Positions 50,757 to 60,746 of a DNA stretch of 64,000 bases are shown piece after piece. Location of the stretch: the NCBI GenBank assembly GCA_040403555.1, contig JBBAKN010000003.1, positions 1-64,000 of the forward strand, in the 5' to 3' direction. Position 1 is the first letter of the stretch. Every line of letters begins with the position of its first letter. The DNA comes from JAIPAN01 sp040403555. Lineage in GTDB: Bacteria > Bacteroidota > Bacteroidia > Sphingobacteriales > Sphingobacteriaceae. The notes below the pieces were generated by a model. That model had not been told where the DNA came from and did no database searches. It worked only from the letters and a program-made list of their open reading frames with translations. A program made the position numbers and the translations under genes.

Positions 50757-53700
50757 TTATTTTTTTAAGAACCCTTTAACTTTTTTGCTATTGCTATCTG
50801 CTAGCAAATACATGCAGGGTACCAGCACCAAGGTTAAAAAGGTTGCAAAGCTTAAACCAAATATCATCGTCCACGATAAAGGCCCCCAAAAGGCTACATT
50901 ATCGCCTCCAAAGAAAATATGTGGATTAAAGCTGCTAAACAATTCGGCAAAATCTATATTAAGCCCTACAGCTAATGGAACGAGGCCTAGCATGGTTGCT
51001 GTAGCAGTAAGCAATACAGGGGTCATACGGGTACGGCCAGCTTCTATAACGGCTTCTTTAACTGGCATACCTTGTTCTATAAGCAAATCGGTAAATTCTA
51101 CCAGCAAAATACCGTTACGCACCACAATTCCGGCCAAGGCTACAATGCCTATGCCCGACATTACGATAGACATATCCATTCTAAAAATGGTGATACCTAA
51201 TATTACTCCGATAATACTGAATAAGATTTCGGATAGAATGATAATGGGCTTTGATACGGAATTGAATTGGGTAACTAAAATAATGAGTATGAGTCCCAAT
51301 GAAATCAGCAAGGCATTTCCTAAAAAGGCAGCAGTTTCCATTTGTTCTTCTTGTTCGCCTGCCATTTTAACACTCACCGCATCTAGCTTAGGAAATTGAT
51401 CTACTTCTTCTTGTATGGCAGCTACTACTTCGTTTGGATTGTAGCCACCCAGCACATTAGACGATAAAATAATGATGCGTTTTTGCTGCTTACGTTTTAT
51501 ACCTCCATAGGTATTTACATACTCTACGCCAGCAAAAGCAGATACAGGTACTTGACGAATCATACCGCCCATTCCCATATCTCGGTAGGTTATCTTCATG
51601 TTTCTAAGCGCTTCTAAATTATTTCGTTGGCTTTCTTGGGCCCGTAGGTTAATGGGGTAATCTTCGTTTAGATCTCTAAACTTAGAAACTTCTTTTCCAT
51701 AGATGGCTGTACGCAAATCCATTCCTATTTGTCCGCTCGAAATACCTTCGCGGTTGGCACGTTCGCGGTCAATATCAAAAATGATTTCGGGCTTATTATT
51801 CTGGAAATCAGATTTTAACTCTTCTACTCCAGGAATTTGTTTAGCGTCGAGGTATTTTTTTAATCGCTCGGAGCCTGATACCAATGCATCTAAATTATCG
51901 CCAGTAAGTTCAATGGAAATTGGTTTTGCAGTTGGCGGGCCATTTTGCTCTTGCGCTAGGGTAATTTCGGCACTTGGAATTCCTTTTACCGCTTCTCGTA
52001 ATTTAGAGAGGTAAAGCGACGTACTTTCGCCATTTCGTTTCCCAAATTCTACAAAAGCTACCGTTACTTTACCTCTATTGGGGTAATTTCCTTGGTCTTG
52101 GTCTTGAGGATCAGTTACACCCACCGTTACATTGGATATAATAGACGAGACGATGGGGTTTGTTCTTCCAACCACCTTAGTTACTCTATTTTCTACCTCT
52201 TTTACTACTTCGTTGGTATAGGCCTGATCGGTACCAATAGGCATGTTTACATAAACATATATAAAATTAGGGTCGCTAGTTGGGAAGAATACCACTTTAG
52301 GAGGCACGATACCTAAGAGTACAAAAGAGAAAACAAACAAGCCTACAGTTCCCCATAATATAGTTTTTGGTTTTTCTAAAGCCCATTTTAGTAAGCGTAC
52401 ATAGCGTAGTTGAAACTTGGGCCAAGTTTGTTGTTGAAATTTTTGTACGGCTTGGTTGAGATAAAAATGATTGAGCAAATACAAGCCAGCTAAAAACACC
52501 ATAAAATTCCCAAAACCGAAGCTGATGAAATACGATATAAGCGCCAAGCCTGCAAATACATAAAGTGTTTTTTTCACTTTAGGCGTAAAGGTTGGTTTTT
52601 CTTCGTTAGCGTCGTGTAACTGCATAAAATCGACTGCAAAAACCGGATTTATAATGTAGGCTACCACCAGTGATGCTAAGAGTGTAATGATAAGCGTAAC
52701 GGGTAAAAAGAACATGAATTTACCAATTACTCCCGGCCAAAATAGTAAAGGAACAAAAGGTGCTAGCGTAGTTAAAGTACCCGACAAAACAGGCATAAAT
52801 ACTTCGCCGGCAGCCATTTTTGCTGCTTTAACAATGGGCACTTTCCCATTATTAAAAATACGATGGGTGTTTTCAATCACCACAATGGCATCATCTACCA
52901 CAATTCCTAGGCCTAAAAGGAAAGAAAACAACACAATCATGTTCATAGTGAAATTAAAGCCCAAGAAACCGCCCAAAGCAGGCATAGCTAAAAAGGCTAC
53001 AAACATAGAAAGTGGTACCGACATGGCCACAAAAAGTGCATTGGTTACGCCCATGAAAAACATCAGTATAAGCGTTACCAATATAAAACCAATAATAATG
53101 GTGTTTATTAAATCGTGTAAGGTTACACGAGTTTGATCGGATTGATCTCCGGTAGTGGTTACATTTAGACTTTTAGGCAAAGAGCTTTGTTTTAAGTCTG
53201 CAATAATTGCATTAATTTTATCTGAGGCTTCAATTAAATTTTCGCCGCTACGTTTTTTAACATTGAGGGTTATTACATTTTTGCCATATAAGCGGGCATA
53301 GCTTTCTTGCTCTTTAAAAGCATCTTTTACCTCGGCAATATCTTTTAAATACACCGAGGCTCCAGTTGGCGTTTTTACAACCAAATTGGCTATTTCTTCG
53401 GCGCTTTTAAATTCTTTTTTAACGTTTAGCGTTCTACGTACGCCATCCATTTTTACGGTACCGCCAGAAATGGTTAGGTTTTCATATCCTACTGCAGATT
53501 CAATATCTCTGAATGAAATTTGGGTAGCAGCCATTTTGTTTAAATCGGCATTGATTTGAACTTCGGGATCTAGGGCTCCCACAATATCAACCCCAGAAAT
53601 TTCCGTTAAGGCCTCTATTCTATCCTTCAATACATCGGCATACTGCTTCAGTTTTTTTAAATCATAATCGCCAGAAATATTTACGTACATAATGGGTAAA

Positions 53701-54128
53701 TCGGCCAAATTTATATCCATAACATTTGGTTCTTTGGGCAAATCGCTAGGTAAATCCTGACGGGCTTTATCTACCGCATCTTTTACACGTTGTTTAGCAT
53801 CTTTAATATCCACGTTGGTATTAAATTCTGCCGTAATTACCGATACGTCTTGATACGATTTAGAGGTAATTTTTTTAAGTCCGGAAGTAGATTTTAATTG
53901 CTTCTCTAGCTGTTTAGTTACCAAATTTTCCATATTCTCGGGTGATGTTCCGGGATAAATGGTTTGCACGAAAATCTTGGGGATAATTACTTCCGGAAAA
54001 TTTTCTTTTGGTAAATTTTGGTAGGATGAATAGCCTAACAACACCAAAATAAAGGTGAATACATAAATGGCTGTTTTATTATCAATAGCCCAACTTGAGG
54101 GCTTAAATTCTTTATTCGAATCTTTCAT
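50757..54128 (-). CDS. RND efflux permease (AcrB/MexB-type, HAE family)
   Basis: 1123 residues with the RND layout: N-terminal helix, periplasmic domain (QTIYPGTSPENMENLVT), six helices including GIVVDDAIVVIENT (proton-relay Asp pair in helix 4), second periplasmic domain, and six more helices (AGIVVRNGILLVEFTDLL). An extra cytosolic/membrane segment around residues 505-560 makes it longer than AcrB. It pumps drugs or metabolites with the adaptor and TolC-like proteins encoded directly upstream in the same operon. Confidence 0.93.
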   Translation of the reverse strand: MKDSNKEFKPSSWAIDNKTAIYVFTFILVLLGYSSYQNLPKENFPEVIIPKIFVQTIYPGTSPENMENLVTKQLEKQLKSTSGLKKITSKSYQDVSVITAEFNTNVDIKDAKQRVKDAVDKARQDLPSDLPKEPNVMDINLADLPIMYVNISGDYDLKKLKQYADVLKDRIEALTEISGVDIVGALDPEVQINADLNKMAATQISFRDIESAVGYENLTISGGTVKMDGVRRTLNVKKEFKSAEEIANLVVKTPTGASVYLKDIAEVKDAFKEQESYARLYGKNVITLNVKKRSGENLIEASDKINAIIADLKQSSLPKSLNVTTTGDQSDQTRVTLHDLINTIIIGFILVTLILMFFMGVTNALFVAMSVPLSMFVAFLAMPALGGFLGFNFTMNMIVLFSFLLGLGIVVDDAIVVIENTHRIFNNGKVPIVKAAKMAAGEVFMPVLSGTLTTLAPFVPLLFWPGVIGKFMFFLPVTLIITLLASLVVAYIINPVFAVDFMQLHDANEEKPTFTPKVKKTLYVFAGLALISYFISFGFGNFMVFLAGLYLLNHFYLNQAVQKFQQQTWPKFQLRYVRLLKWALEKPKTILWGTVGLFVFSFVLLGIVPPKVVFFPTSDPNFIYVYVNMPIGTDQAYTNEVVKEVENRVTKVVGRTNPIVSSIISNVTVGVTDPQDQDQGNYPNRGKVTVAFVEFGKRNGESTSLYLSKLREAVKGIPSAEITLAQEQNGPPTAKPISIELTGDNLDALVSGSERLKKYLDAKQIPGVEELKSDFQNNKPEIIFDIDRERANREGISSGQIGMDLRTAIYGKEVSKFRDLNEDYPINLRAQESQRNNLEALRNMKITYRDMGMGGMIRQVPVSAFAGVEYVNTYGGIKRKQQKRIIILSSNVLGGYNPNEVVAAIQEEVDQFPKLDAVSVKMAGEQEEQMETAAFLGNALLISLGLILIILVTQFNSVSKPIIILSEILFSIIGVILGITIFRMDMSIVMSGIGIVALAGIVVRNGILLVEFTDLLIEQGMPVKEAVIEAGRTRMTPVLLTATATMLGLVPLAVGLNIDFAELFSSFNPHIFFGGDNVAFWGPLSWTMIFGLSFATFLTLVLVPCMYLLADSNSKKVKGFLKK

Positions 54129-54145
54129 TTGCGCTATATAAACCC

Positions 54146-55237
54146 TTATAATTTTACTAAATCACCTTCATTTAAATCAGATAGACCGGTTAGAATAACC
54201 TTATCGCCCACTTTTAAACCCGAGAGGACTTCGGCTTTACTCTCCGAAATTTTGCCCACTTTTATTACAACTTTTTTAGCTTTTCCACCTTCGGCAATAA
54301 ACACATAATCCCCATTTTCTGATTTCTGAATTGCATTTATAGGTACGATTAAGGCTTTTTCTTTTTTATAATCAACAATTTTAAGCACCGCTACCATATT
54401 GGCTCTATAACTCGATTTAGAAGGTAGTTTTACTTCTACTGAGAAACTTCTAGACGCCTGATCGATGGTTTTTGCAGCGAAAGTTAAACGGGTATTTAAG
54501 GTATCGGGTATGTCTGGGAATATTAAATTCACTTCATCCCCTTGATTAATATGACTAGCATACGACTCGGCCACCATGGCTTTGGCTTTTAAATTAGAGG
54601 TGTTTACCACCCGAACCCCAGGCATACCCGGCATTACCGCTTGGCCTACTTTAAAATCCATTTGATCTACCACCCCATTTATAGGAGATTTGATTCGATA
54701 CAAGGATGCCTGCGACTGCAGAGTGCGCATTCTGCGCACTAAGCCATCACGTTGGGTTTTAGCACTTAAATATTGCACCTCAGTACCAATTTTCTGATCC
54801 CAAAGGTTTTTCTGACGTTGAAATAAGGTAGTTGCCAATTCTAATTGGGTTTGCAACTCATCCATATTTTGGCGCAATACCTGATCATCCAACTGAGCCA
54901 AAGTTTGGTCTTTTATAACAGATTGACCCGGTTTTACATAAATAGCCGTTACCAAACCTTGTGCTTCGGCACTTACTTGTACATTTTGCTCGGCATCAAC
55001 CTTGCCTTGTACCACTAAAAAATTGCGGAAGGTTTCTTCTTCCACAATAAATACGTTTACCTGCTTGGTATTGGCTACGGCAGTTTTGGCACCCAGTTCG
55101 GCTTCTAGCTCGGCAATTTTTTGGTTTAATGTTGCTCTTTCCTTTTTCAGCTTCTCTAATTGTGCTTGTTTATCTCCTGCAGAGGAGCCGCAAGCCGCTA
55201 AAAATAAAGCTATACTGATGTATAAAATTGATTTCAT
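54146..55237 (-). CDS. RND periplasmic adaptor (membrane fusion lipoprotein)
   Basis: 363 residues with a lipoprotein signal (LFLAACGSS). A coiled-coil hairpin (about 100-165) is flanked by lipoyl halves (VYVKPGQSV-like GLVTAIYVKPGQ; YRIKSPINGVVDQMDFKVGQ), then a beta-barrel and a membrane-proximal domain. An extra short coiled coil follows the lipid anchor (LEKLKKERATLNQKIAELE). Links the permease (17 bp downstream) to the outer-membrane channel. Confidence 0.92.
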   Translation of the reverse strand: MKSILYISIALFLAACGSSAGDKQAQLEKLKKERATLNQKIAELEAELGAKTAVANTKQVNVFIVEEETFRNFLVVQGKVDAEQNVQVSAEAQGLVTAIYVKPGQSVIKDQTLAQLDDQVLRQNMDELQTQLELATTLFQRQKNLWDQKIGTEVQYLSAKTQRDGLVRRMRTLQSQASLYRIKSPINGVVDQMDFKVGQAVMPGMPGVRVVNTSNLKAKAMVAESYASHINQGDEVNLIFPDIPDTLNTRLTFAAKTIDQASRSFSVEVKLPSKSSYRANMVAVLKIVDYKKEKALIVPINAIQKSENGDYVFIAEGGKAKKVVIKVGKISESKAEVLSGLKVGDKVILTGLSDLNEGDLVKL

Positions 55238-55256
55238 ATGATTTTGATCTAACTAT

Positions 55257-56597
55257 TTAGTAATTAATTCGTCCTAAGGCTCTATCTAAATTCACTTTAT
55301 TAATTAGCGATTCATACAAAGCATTGATATAATTGTTTTGTGATTCTTTTAATGAAGTTTCAGCAGCAGTAACCTCTAAACTTGACCCTACACCCTGTTC
55401 GTATTTCACTTTAGATATACGCAAAACCTCTTTAGATAATTCCATGTTTCGTTTCTGATTTTCAAGAGATTGCACACCGTTTAAAAAATTGGTTTTAGCC
55501 TGATCTATTTCCAAATTGATGCCATTTTTCAACTTGGCTAAATCATTGGCCGATTTTTGCACCTCTAAACGGGCAATTTTTACCTTATATAGCTGCTGCC
55601 CACCACTTATAAGTGGTAACCTTAGCCTCAAACCCACTAAACTAGTTGGATAATATTTAGAATATAGCTGTGAAAAGGAATTATTTTGATAATTATTTGA
55701 GGTACTTCCGAAGGCCACAATAGATGGTAAATATTCGCTTTTGTAGCGCTTTAAATTTAACTCATTAAGTTTTTTTTGCGTTTGGCCCAACGAAAACTCT
55801 ACCCTATTTTTATAGGCTAAACTATCGGCAACAAGCCCATCAGCTTTTAGGCTAAGCTCTGTAATGCTATCGCTTAACGTCAAGTTGTTTTCAATAGGCA
55901 TACCCATTTGAAATTTAAGCAGATTGGTGTTTAAGGCCAATAACCGAATAACATTTTCACGCTCGGTTTCTAAATTATTAGTCAATACATGCAGCCGGTC
56001 TACATCTACTTTTTCAACTAAGCCGTTTTTGTAATAGGCTTCAATATCGTGCAGCGATTTATGCAAACGAACTAGATTGGCATCTAACAAACCTAATTGT
56101 TCGTTGCTTACCAAAACCGAATAGTAGGCTTTGCTTACGGCAACAGCTGTTTCAATTTTGGTACGTTTACTATTTCTGATAGAAAGTTCCTTATAAGTTT
56201 TAGCGGCCTGCAAGCCCACTAAATAGGAACCATCAAAAAGCAATTGCGAAGCCTCTAACCCTAAGACCGATTGGTATTTAACCCCAAATTGTACCGGCTT
56301 ATAGGTTCCAGCAGGGTCTCCGAAAAATTCTCCAGGCAATAAACTGGTAGGCAACTTTAAAAAATCTTGAAAACTAAAACTACCCGATACTTGCGGCAAA
56401 CCAATACCTGTAGTTTGTCTGACTGTATTTTTAGCAATTTGCTCATCTAGCTGGGCATTGAGTACTGCAGCTTGATTTTTAAAGGCATAATCAATAGTCT
56501 GCGCTAAAGTGAAGGTATAGCTCGTAGTGGTTTGTGCCGAAAGCTTGCCAAAGCCTAATAGCGCTATACTTAAAAAAGTGTAAAATTTGGTATTCAT
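55257..56597 (-). CDS. TolC-family outer-membrane efflux protein
   Basis: 446 residues with a signal peptide (FYTFLSIALLGFGKLSA). Two outer-membrane efflux (OEP) repeats, each a long helical hairpin with a beta segment, as in TolC; ARLEVQKSANDLAKLKN and ISKVKYEQGVGSSLEV are typical. Second gene of the tetR-tolC-adaptor-permease operon. Confidence 0.92.
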   Translation of the reverse strand: MNTKFYTFLSIALLGFGKLSAQTTTSYTFTLAQTIDYAFKNQAAVLNAQLDEQIAKNTVRQTTGIGLPQVSGSFSFQDFLKLPTSLLPGEFFGDPAGTYKPVQFGVKYQSVLGLEASQLLFDGSYLVGLQAAKTYKELSIRNSKRTKIETAVAVSKAYYSVLVSNEQLGLLDANLVRLHKSLHDIEAYYKNGLVEKVDVDRLHVLTNNLETERENVIRLLALNTNLLKFQMGMPIENNLTLSDSITELSLKADGLVADSLAYKNRVEFSLGQTQKKLNELNLKRYKSEYLPSIVAFGSTSNNYQNNSFSQLYSKYYPTSLVGLRLRLPLISGGQQLYKVKIARLEVQKSANDLAKLKNGINLEIDQAKTNFLNGVQSLENQKRNMELSKEVLRISKVKYEQGVGSSLEVTAAETSLKESQNNYINALYESLINKVNLDRALGRINY

Positions 56598-56607
56598 ATG
56601 TAGTTTA

Positions 56608-57213
56608 TTAATGTGATTGTTCGTATTGCTTAGTTAACTCGTAGCCTTTAGGAGTGCAAATGCCATAGATAAAATGCAGTGTAAGCTCTTTAGCAACCTG
56701 CAATACGCTAAATTGCTGCACCGGAAAAACAAATTGATTGAAGGAAAACTCAATCTGTTCTACCCGCATGATACTTAATATATCTACATCTATTTCCGGT
56801 CTATAATAGCCTTCTTGTACTCCCCAAATTATATTATCTCTTACTTTTTCTAATAAAATATGTTCTCTAAAATCTTTAAAATATGCCCAGGCCTGAGGAT
56901 AAAATTTTTGCAAATCGTAAAACATGCTTGGGTTTGTTTTAGATAGCATAGCCTCTAAATTGGCAATCCCAAAAAACATTTCGTGAATGGCATTGCTTGC
57001 CTTATCTCTACATTCTTGAATGATACAAGTTTGAGTATCAATTTTAGTACGCATTAGCTCTAAAACGAGTTCGTTTTTATCTTTAAAATGCAGATAAATA
57101 GTTTTTTTTGACATGCCCAAATGTTTGGCAATATCATCCATGGTTATACTTTTAATGCCATATTGGCTAAAAAGTATATCTACTTCAGCAAGAATGTGTG
57201 AGCGATTATCCAA
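56608..57213 (-). CDS. TetR-family repressor of the efflux operon
   Basis: 201 residues. A TetR_N HTH (residues 8-53: FSQYGIKSITMDDIAKHLGM, KKTIYLHFKDKNELV) is followed by a ligand-binding helical domain. It is first in the operon, 10 bp before the tolC-like gene, so it very likely regulates itself and the pump. Confidence 0.92.
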   Translation of the reverse strand: MDNRSHILAEVDILFSQYGIKSITMDDIAKHLGMSKKTIYLHFKDKNELVLELMRTKIDTQTCIIQECRDKASNAIHEMFFGIANLEAMLSKTNPSMFYDLQKFYPQAWAYFKDFREHILLEKVRDNIIWGVQEGYYRPEIDVDILSIMRVEQIEFSFNQFVFPVQQFSVLQVAKELTLHFIYGICTPKGYELTKQYEQSH

Positions 57214-57408
57214 ATTGTATTCAATTATCGATTACAAAACTATGGAAACTTTTTTCAATTCCAAAGTTTCCAAATTTTTATTCTGTCATAATAATGTTAT
57301 TAAATTATTAAATATTATTTAATTAAAATGTATAAAATGTACTTTAAAATTAAAAAATGGAATTTTAATTTTTTATAAATAAGCAATTTAGAAACCGAGA
57401 AAAAGGCG

Positions 57409-57416
57409 TAAATTTG
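57409..57416 (+). promoter_or_regulatory. -7 box (TAAATTTG) for purB
   Basis: Matches TAnnTTTG, 16 bp before the ATG; short leader expected. Confidence 0.45.
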
Positions 57417-57432
57417 CACAAAGCTGATTTAC

Positions 57433-58776
57433 ATGAGTTTAACCCCTTTATCTGCCCTATCCCCAATTGATGGTCGTTACTACAAAGCAACCAACGAATT
57501 GAGTGCCTACTTCTCAGAATCGGCGCTCATTAAATACCGCGTTTTTGTAGAAATAGAATATTTTATTGGATTAGTAAGCTTACCCTTACCGCAGTTAAAA
57601 GATTTCCCGAAAAGTGAATTTGATGCCTTACGCAAGATTTTTGAAAATTTTAGCGAAGATGACGCTTTACAAGTGAAGGAAATTGAAAAAACCACCAACC
57701 ACGATGTAAAGGCAGTAGAATATTTTATAAAAAAGAAATTCGACGATTTGAATTTAAACACTTTTAAAGAGTTTATTCATTTCGGACTAACTTCCCAAGA
57801 CATAAACAATACTGCCATTCCCTATTCAGTTAAATGCGGATTAGCCGAAAGCTATTTACCCGCACTGGAAACGGTTATTCAAACGCTTAAAGGATTGGCT
57901 AAGCAATGGAAAGATGTTCCGATGCTGGCTCGTACACATGGCCAAGCGGCTAGCCCTACTCGTTTAGGTAAAGAAATTACCGTATTTATTGAACGTTTAG
58001 AAACACAGCTGGAAACTTTAATAGCCATACCGAATGCTGCCAAATTTGGAGGTGCAACTGGTAACTTTAATGCGCACCAAATAGCGTATCCAACAATAAA
58101 TTGGGTTGATTTCGCGAATCATTTCGTTCAACATACACTTGGCCTAAAACGCTCACAAACAACTACCCAAATTGAACATTACGATCAGTTTGCAGCTCAA
58201 TGCGATGCCTTAAAGCGCATAAACACCATATTAATTGATTTAAATAGAGATTTCTGGTTGTACATCTCTATGGATTATTTCAAACAAGAGTTGAAAGCCG
58301 GAGAAGTAGGCTCATCGGCTATGCCCCATAAGGTTAACCCCATAGATTTCGAAAATTCGGAAGGAAATTTAGGCGTTGCCAACGCACTGTTTGAGCATTT
58401 TTCGGCTAAATTGCCTATTTCTCGTTTGCAAAGAGATTTAACCGACTCTACCGTATTACGTAACGTGGGTGTACCCATAGCACACAGCTTAATTGCCCTA
58501 AAAGCTACCGAAAAAGGACTAAACAAATTGGTACTTAATCAAGCGGCTATAAACACAGATTTACAAGCAAATTGGGCTGTATTAGCCGAAGCCATACAAA
58601 CCATTTTACGCAGAGAGGGCTATCCAAATCCGTATGAAGCTTTAAAAGAGCTAACACGTACCAATAAAGCCATTGATGCCAATAACTTAATGGAATTTGT
58701 AAATGGGCTAACTATTAATGAAACTGTAAAGCAAGAAATTTTACAATTACGCCCAGAAACGTATACCGGTATTTAA
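57433..58776 (+). CDS. purB: Adenylosuccinate lyase
   Basis: 447 residues. The fumarase/aspartase-superfamily signature GSSAMPHKVNP (about 296-306), the active-site THGQAASPTRLGKE and TNHDVKAVEYF blocks are present. Cleaves SAICAR and adenylosuccinate in purine synthesis. It lies far from purK-purE in the window, so the pathway genes are scattered. Confidence 0.95.
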   Translation: MSLTPLSALSPIDGRYYKATNELSAYFSESALIKYRVFVEIEYFIGLVSLPLPQLKDFPKSEFDALRKIFENFSEDDALQVKEIEKTTNHDVKAVEYFIKKKFDDLNLNTFKEFIHFGLTSQDINNTAIPYSVKCGLAESYLPALETVIQTLKGLAKQWKDVPMLARTHGQAASPTRLGKEITVFIERLETQLETLIAIPNAAKFGGATGNFNAHQIAYPTINWVDFANHFVQHTLGLKRSQTTTQIEHYDQFAAQCDALKRINTILIDLNRDFWLYISMDYFKQELKAGEVGSSAMPHKVNPIDFENSEGNLGVANALFEHFSAKLPISRLQRDLTDSTVLRNVGVPIAHSLIALKATEKGLNKLVLNQAAINTDLQANWAVLAEAIQTILRREGYPNPYEALKELTRTNKAIDANNLMEFVNGLTINETVKQEILQLRPETYTGI

Positions 58777-58862
58777 GGCTAAGCCGTCACCTCGGTGTCA
58801 TAACTTAATAACTGAATACTGACCACTTTCAAAAAACCTATTTTTGGGTTTATAATTTACAT

Positions 58863-59414
58863 ATGAGCACAATTAATGTATTTACAGAAGCTACGCCCAA
58901 CCCGGCTAGCATGAAATTTTTGGTAAACAAACTTTTGGTAAACGACAGTATCGATTTTCCTACGAAAGAAAGTGCCGAAAGTTCTCCTTTTGCTAAAGAG
59001 TTATTCAAATTTAACTTCATAAATGGTGTATTTTTTGCCAGCAATTTTGTTACGCTTACCAAATCAGATGATAGTGATTGGGCTGATATTGAGGTCATTC
59101 TAAAAGAATTTGTGAAAGGTGCCGTAGAAAGCGAATTGAAAATACAAGAACAAGCTGAAGCAGAAGTAGTTTTTGAAGGAACAGATATAGAGAAGAAAAT
59201 TCAACAAGTATTATACGATTATGTTCGCCCTGCGGTTGAACAAGATGGTGGTGCAATTAGTTACCGATCGTTTAATAATGGTGTGGTTACCGTAGAGCTC
59301 AGGGGCTCTTGCAGTGGTTGCCCCTCTTCTACCATTACTTTAAAATCGGGTATTGAAAATTTGCTCAAACGCATGGTACCCGAAGTAAGCGAAGTGGTTT
59401 CAGAAGCTTTATAA
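58863..59414 (+). CDS. nfuA: NifU-like iron-sulfur cluster carrier (Nfu)
   Basis: 183 residues. The Nfu N-terminal scaffold domain (TEATPNPASMKFLVNK) is followed by a NifU C-terminal domain whose CxxC (GSCSGCPSS) holds the cluster. Carries Fe-S clusters to client enzymes such as the MtaB-type proteins. Single gene ended by a strong terminator. Confidence 0.92.
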   Translation: MSTINVFTEATPNPASMKFLVNKLLVNDSIDFPTKESAESSPFAKELFKFNFINGVFFASNFVTLTKSDDSDWADIEVILKEFVKGAVESELKIQEQAEAEVVFEGTDIEKKIQQVLYDYVRPAVEQDGGAISYRSFNNGVVTVELRGSCSGCPSSTITLKSGIENLLKRMVPEVSEVVSEAL

Positions 59415-59415
59415 T

Positions 59416-59447
59416 AAAAAAGCCCCCGAGTTTTCGGGGGCTTTTTT
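59416..59447. terminator. Bidirectional terminator
   Basis: AAAAAAGCCCCCGA and TCGGGGGCTTTTTT form a strong stem between the convergent nfuA and haem-protein genes. Confidence 0.9.
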
Positions 59448-59466
59448 ATTCGTTATTGCGTTCGTT

Positions 59467-59940
59467 TTATTTTGTTTTTGGCGGTGCAGGAATAGTTTCT
59501 CGTGTAGCCATGGCCCAATCAGTTAGTAGTTTACGCTCAGCATCGGTCAAACGAGCTTCGGCATGTATCCAGGTGTAGGAGTTTAAAGGCATTTCGTGTT
59601 CATTTACCTGCTCCGCTACTTCTTCTAATTTATGGCGTGCACGTTTAGGGCTATACGTGTTAAATTCGGAAAAATTAAATTCTCCTTTGCCTTCTTTTAC
59701 ATGATCGTTAATCCACCATGCAAGTGGCTGCACATTCGCATACCACGGATACACCGTATTATTAGAATGACAATCGTAACAGGCTTTTTTAGCTATAGCT
59801 TGTACTTCTACTGAGGCTGGATATTTAGTGAAAATATCATTGGAATGTACTCCAATAGCACTATTTTTCTCCGAGGGTACAAATTGAACTAGCAAAAGTA
59901 GAGCTGCAAGCCCTAACAAAATTTTAGTAATCAGTTTCAT
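59467..59940 (-). CDS. Haem-binding domain protein
   Basis: 157 residues with an N-terminal anchor helix or signal (ITKILLGLAALLLLVQFVP). One CxxCH haem site (KACYDCHSN), then VYPWYANVQPLAWWINDHV and a late NEHEMPLNSYT with a possible Met ligand. This is the haem_bd family of Bacteroidota, thought to be periplasmic electron carriers or sensors. Starts within the IMPase stop (4-bp overlap). Confidence 0.88.
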   Translation of the reverse strand: MKLITKILLGLAALLLLVQFVPSEKNSAIGVHSNDIFTKYPASVEVQAIAKKACYDCHSNNTVYPWYANVQPLAWWINDHVKEGKGEFNFSEFNTYSPKRARHKLEEVAEQVNEHEMPLNSYTWIHAEARLTDAERKLLTDWAMATRETIPAPPKTK

Positions 59941-60746
59941 AAAGAATTAGTGTTAAAATGTGTATCAATAATTTGGATAAGTTCTTTTGTAATGCGTCCA
60001 TTCGTGGCCAATACTTCCCGCTCCTGTAAATAATTGGCTCTTCCAGAAAAATCAAATACTTCACCACCTGCTTCTTTAACCAACACCACGCCAGCCGCAA
60101 CATCCCAAGTTTGCAAATTGTATTCAAAATAGCCGTCAAATCTACCGCAAGCCACGTAAGCCAAATCAACCGCGGCCGAACCTATACGGCGCAAACCATG
60201 GCATTTTTCCATCACCTCCTGAAAAACTTTTAGATACGGTTCTTTTTTCTTGAAATCGTAATACGGAAAACCAGTTGCCAACAAAGCATTTGCTAGTTTG
60301 GGCGCTTTAGAAACCTGTATGACTTTCCCATTGAGCCAAGCCCCACCATTTTCCCAGGCATAAAAACACTCATCGCGATTAATTTCATAGACCACACCCA
60401 AAATAAGATCATTGTTACGCTGCAAGGCAATGCTAACTGAGAACGTAGGAATACCATGAATAAAATTCGTTGTGCCATCTAAGGGATCAATGATCCAGTG
60501 ATACGTTTCGGCAGTAGTTTGATTGGTTTTTTCTTCAGTAATAAAACCTGCTTCGGGTACTAATTTAGTCAGGCCAGCTACTAATTGTTGTTCGGCTGTT
60601 TTATCAACATACGAAACCAAATCGTTGAGGCCTTTGTACTCTATTTTATCCGGTGTAAAGAGCAGGCTTTCTTCTCGAATAAATTGCCCTACTGCTTTAG
60701 TAAGCTTAATAACTTCTTGCGTAAGAGCAGCTAGTTCTAGCTCCAT
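59937..60746 (-). CDS. suhB: Inositol monophosphatase family protein
   Basis: 269 residues from the ATG at 60746, which overlaps the lgt stop in a TAATG arrangement; longer starts would run into lgt. The metal-binding motifs are intact (ITEEKTN, DPLDGTTNFIHGIP, WDVAAGVVLVKEAGG). Likely acts on inositol-1-phosphate or related sugar phosphates; SuhB-type rRNA roles are possible. Confidence 0.9.
   Translation of the reverse strand: MELELAALTQEVIKLTKAVGQFIREESLLFTPDKIEYKGLNDLVSYVDKTAEQQLVAGLTKLVPEAGFITEEKTNQTTAETYHWIIDPLDGTTNFIHGIPTFSVSIALQRNNDLILGVVYEINRDECFYAWENGGAWLNGKVIQVSKAPKLANALLATGFPYYDFKKKEPYLKVFQEVMEKCHGLRRIGSAAVDLAYVACGRFDGYFEYNLQTWDVAAGVVLVKEAGGEVFDFSGRANYLQEREVLATNGRITKELIQIIDTHFNTNSL

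Noticed and set aside
50689..51399. 236-codon plus-strand frame
   Set aside because: It lies antisense within the RND permease gene and has no family resemblance.
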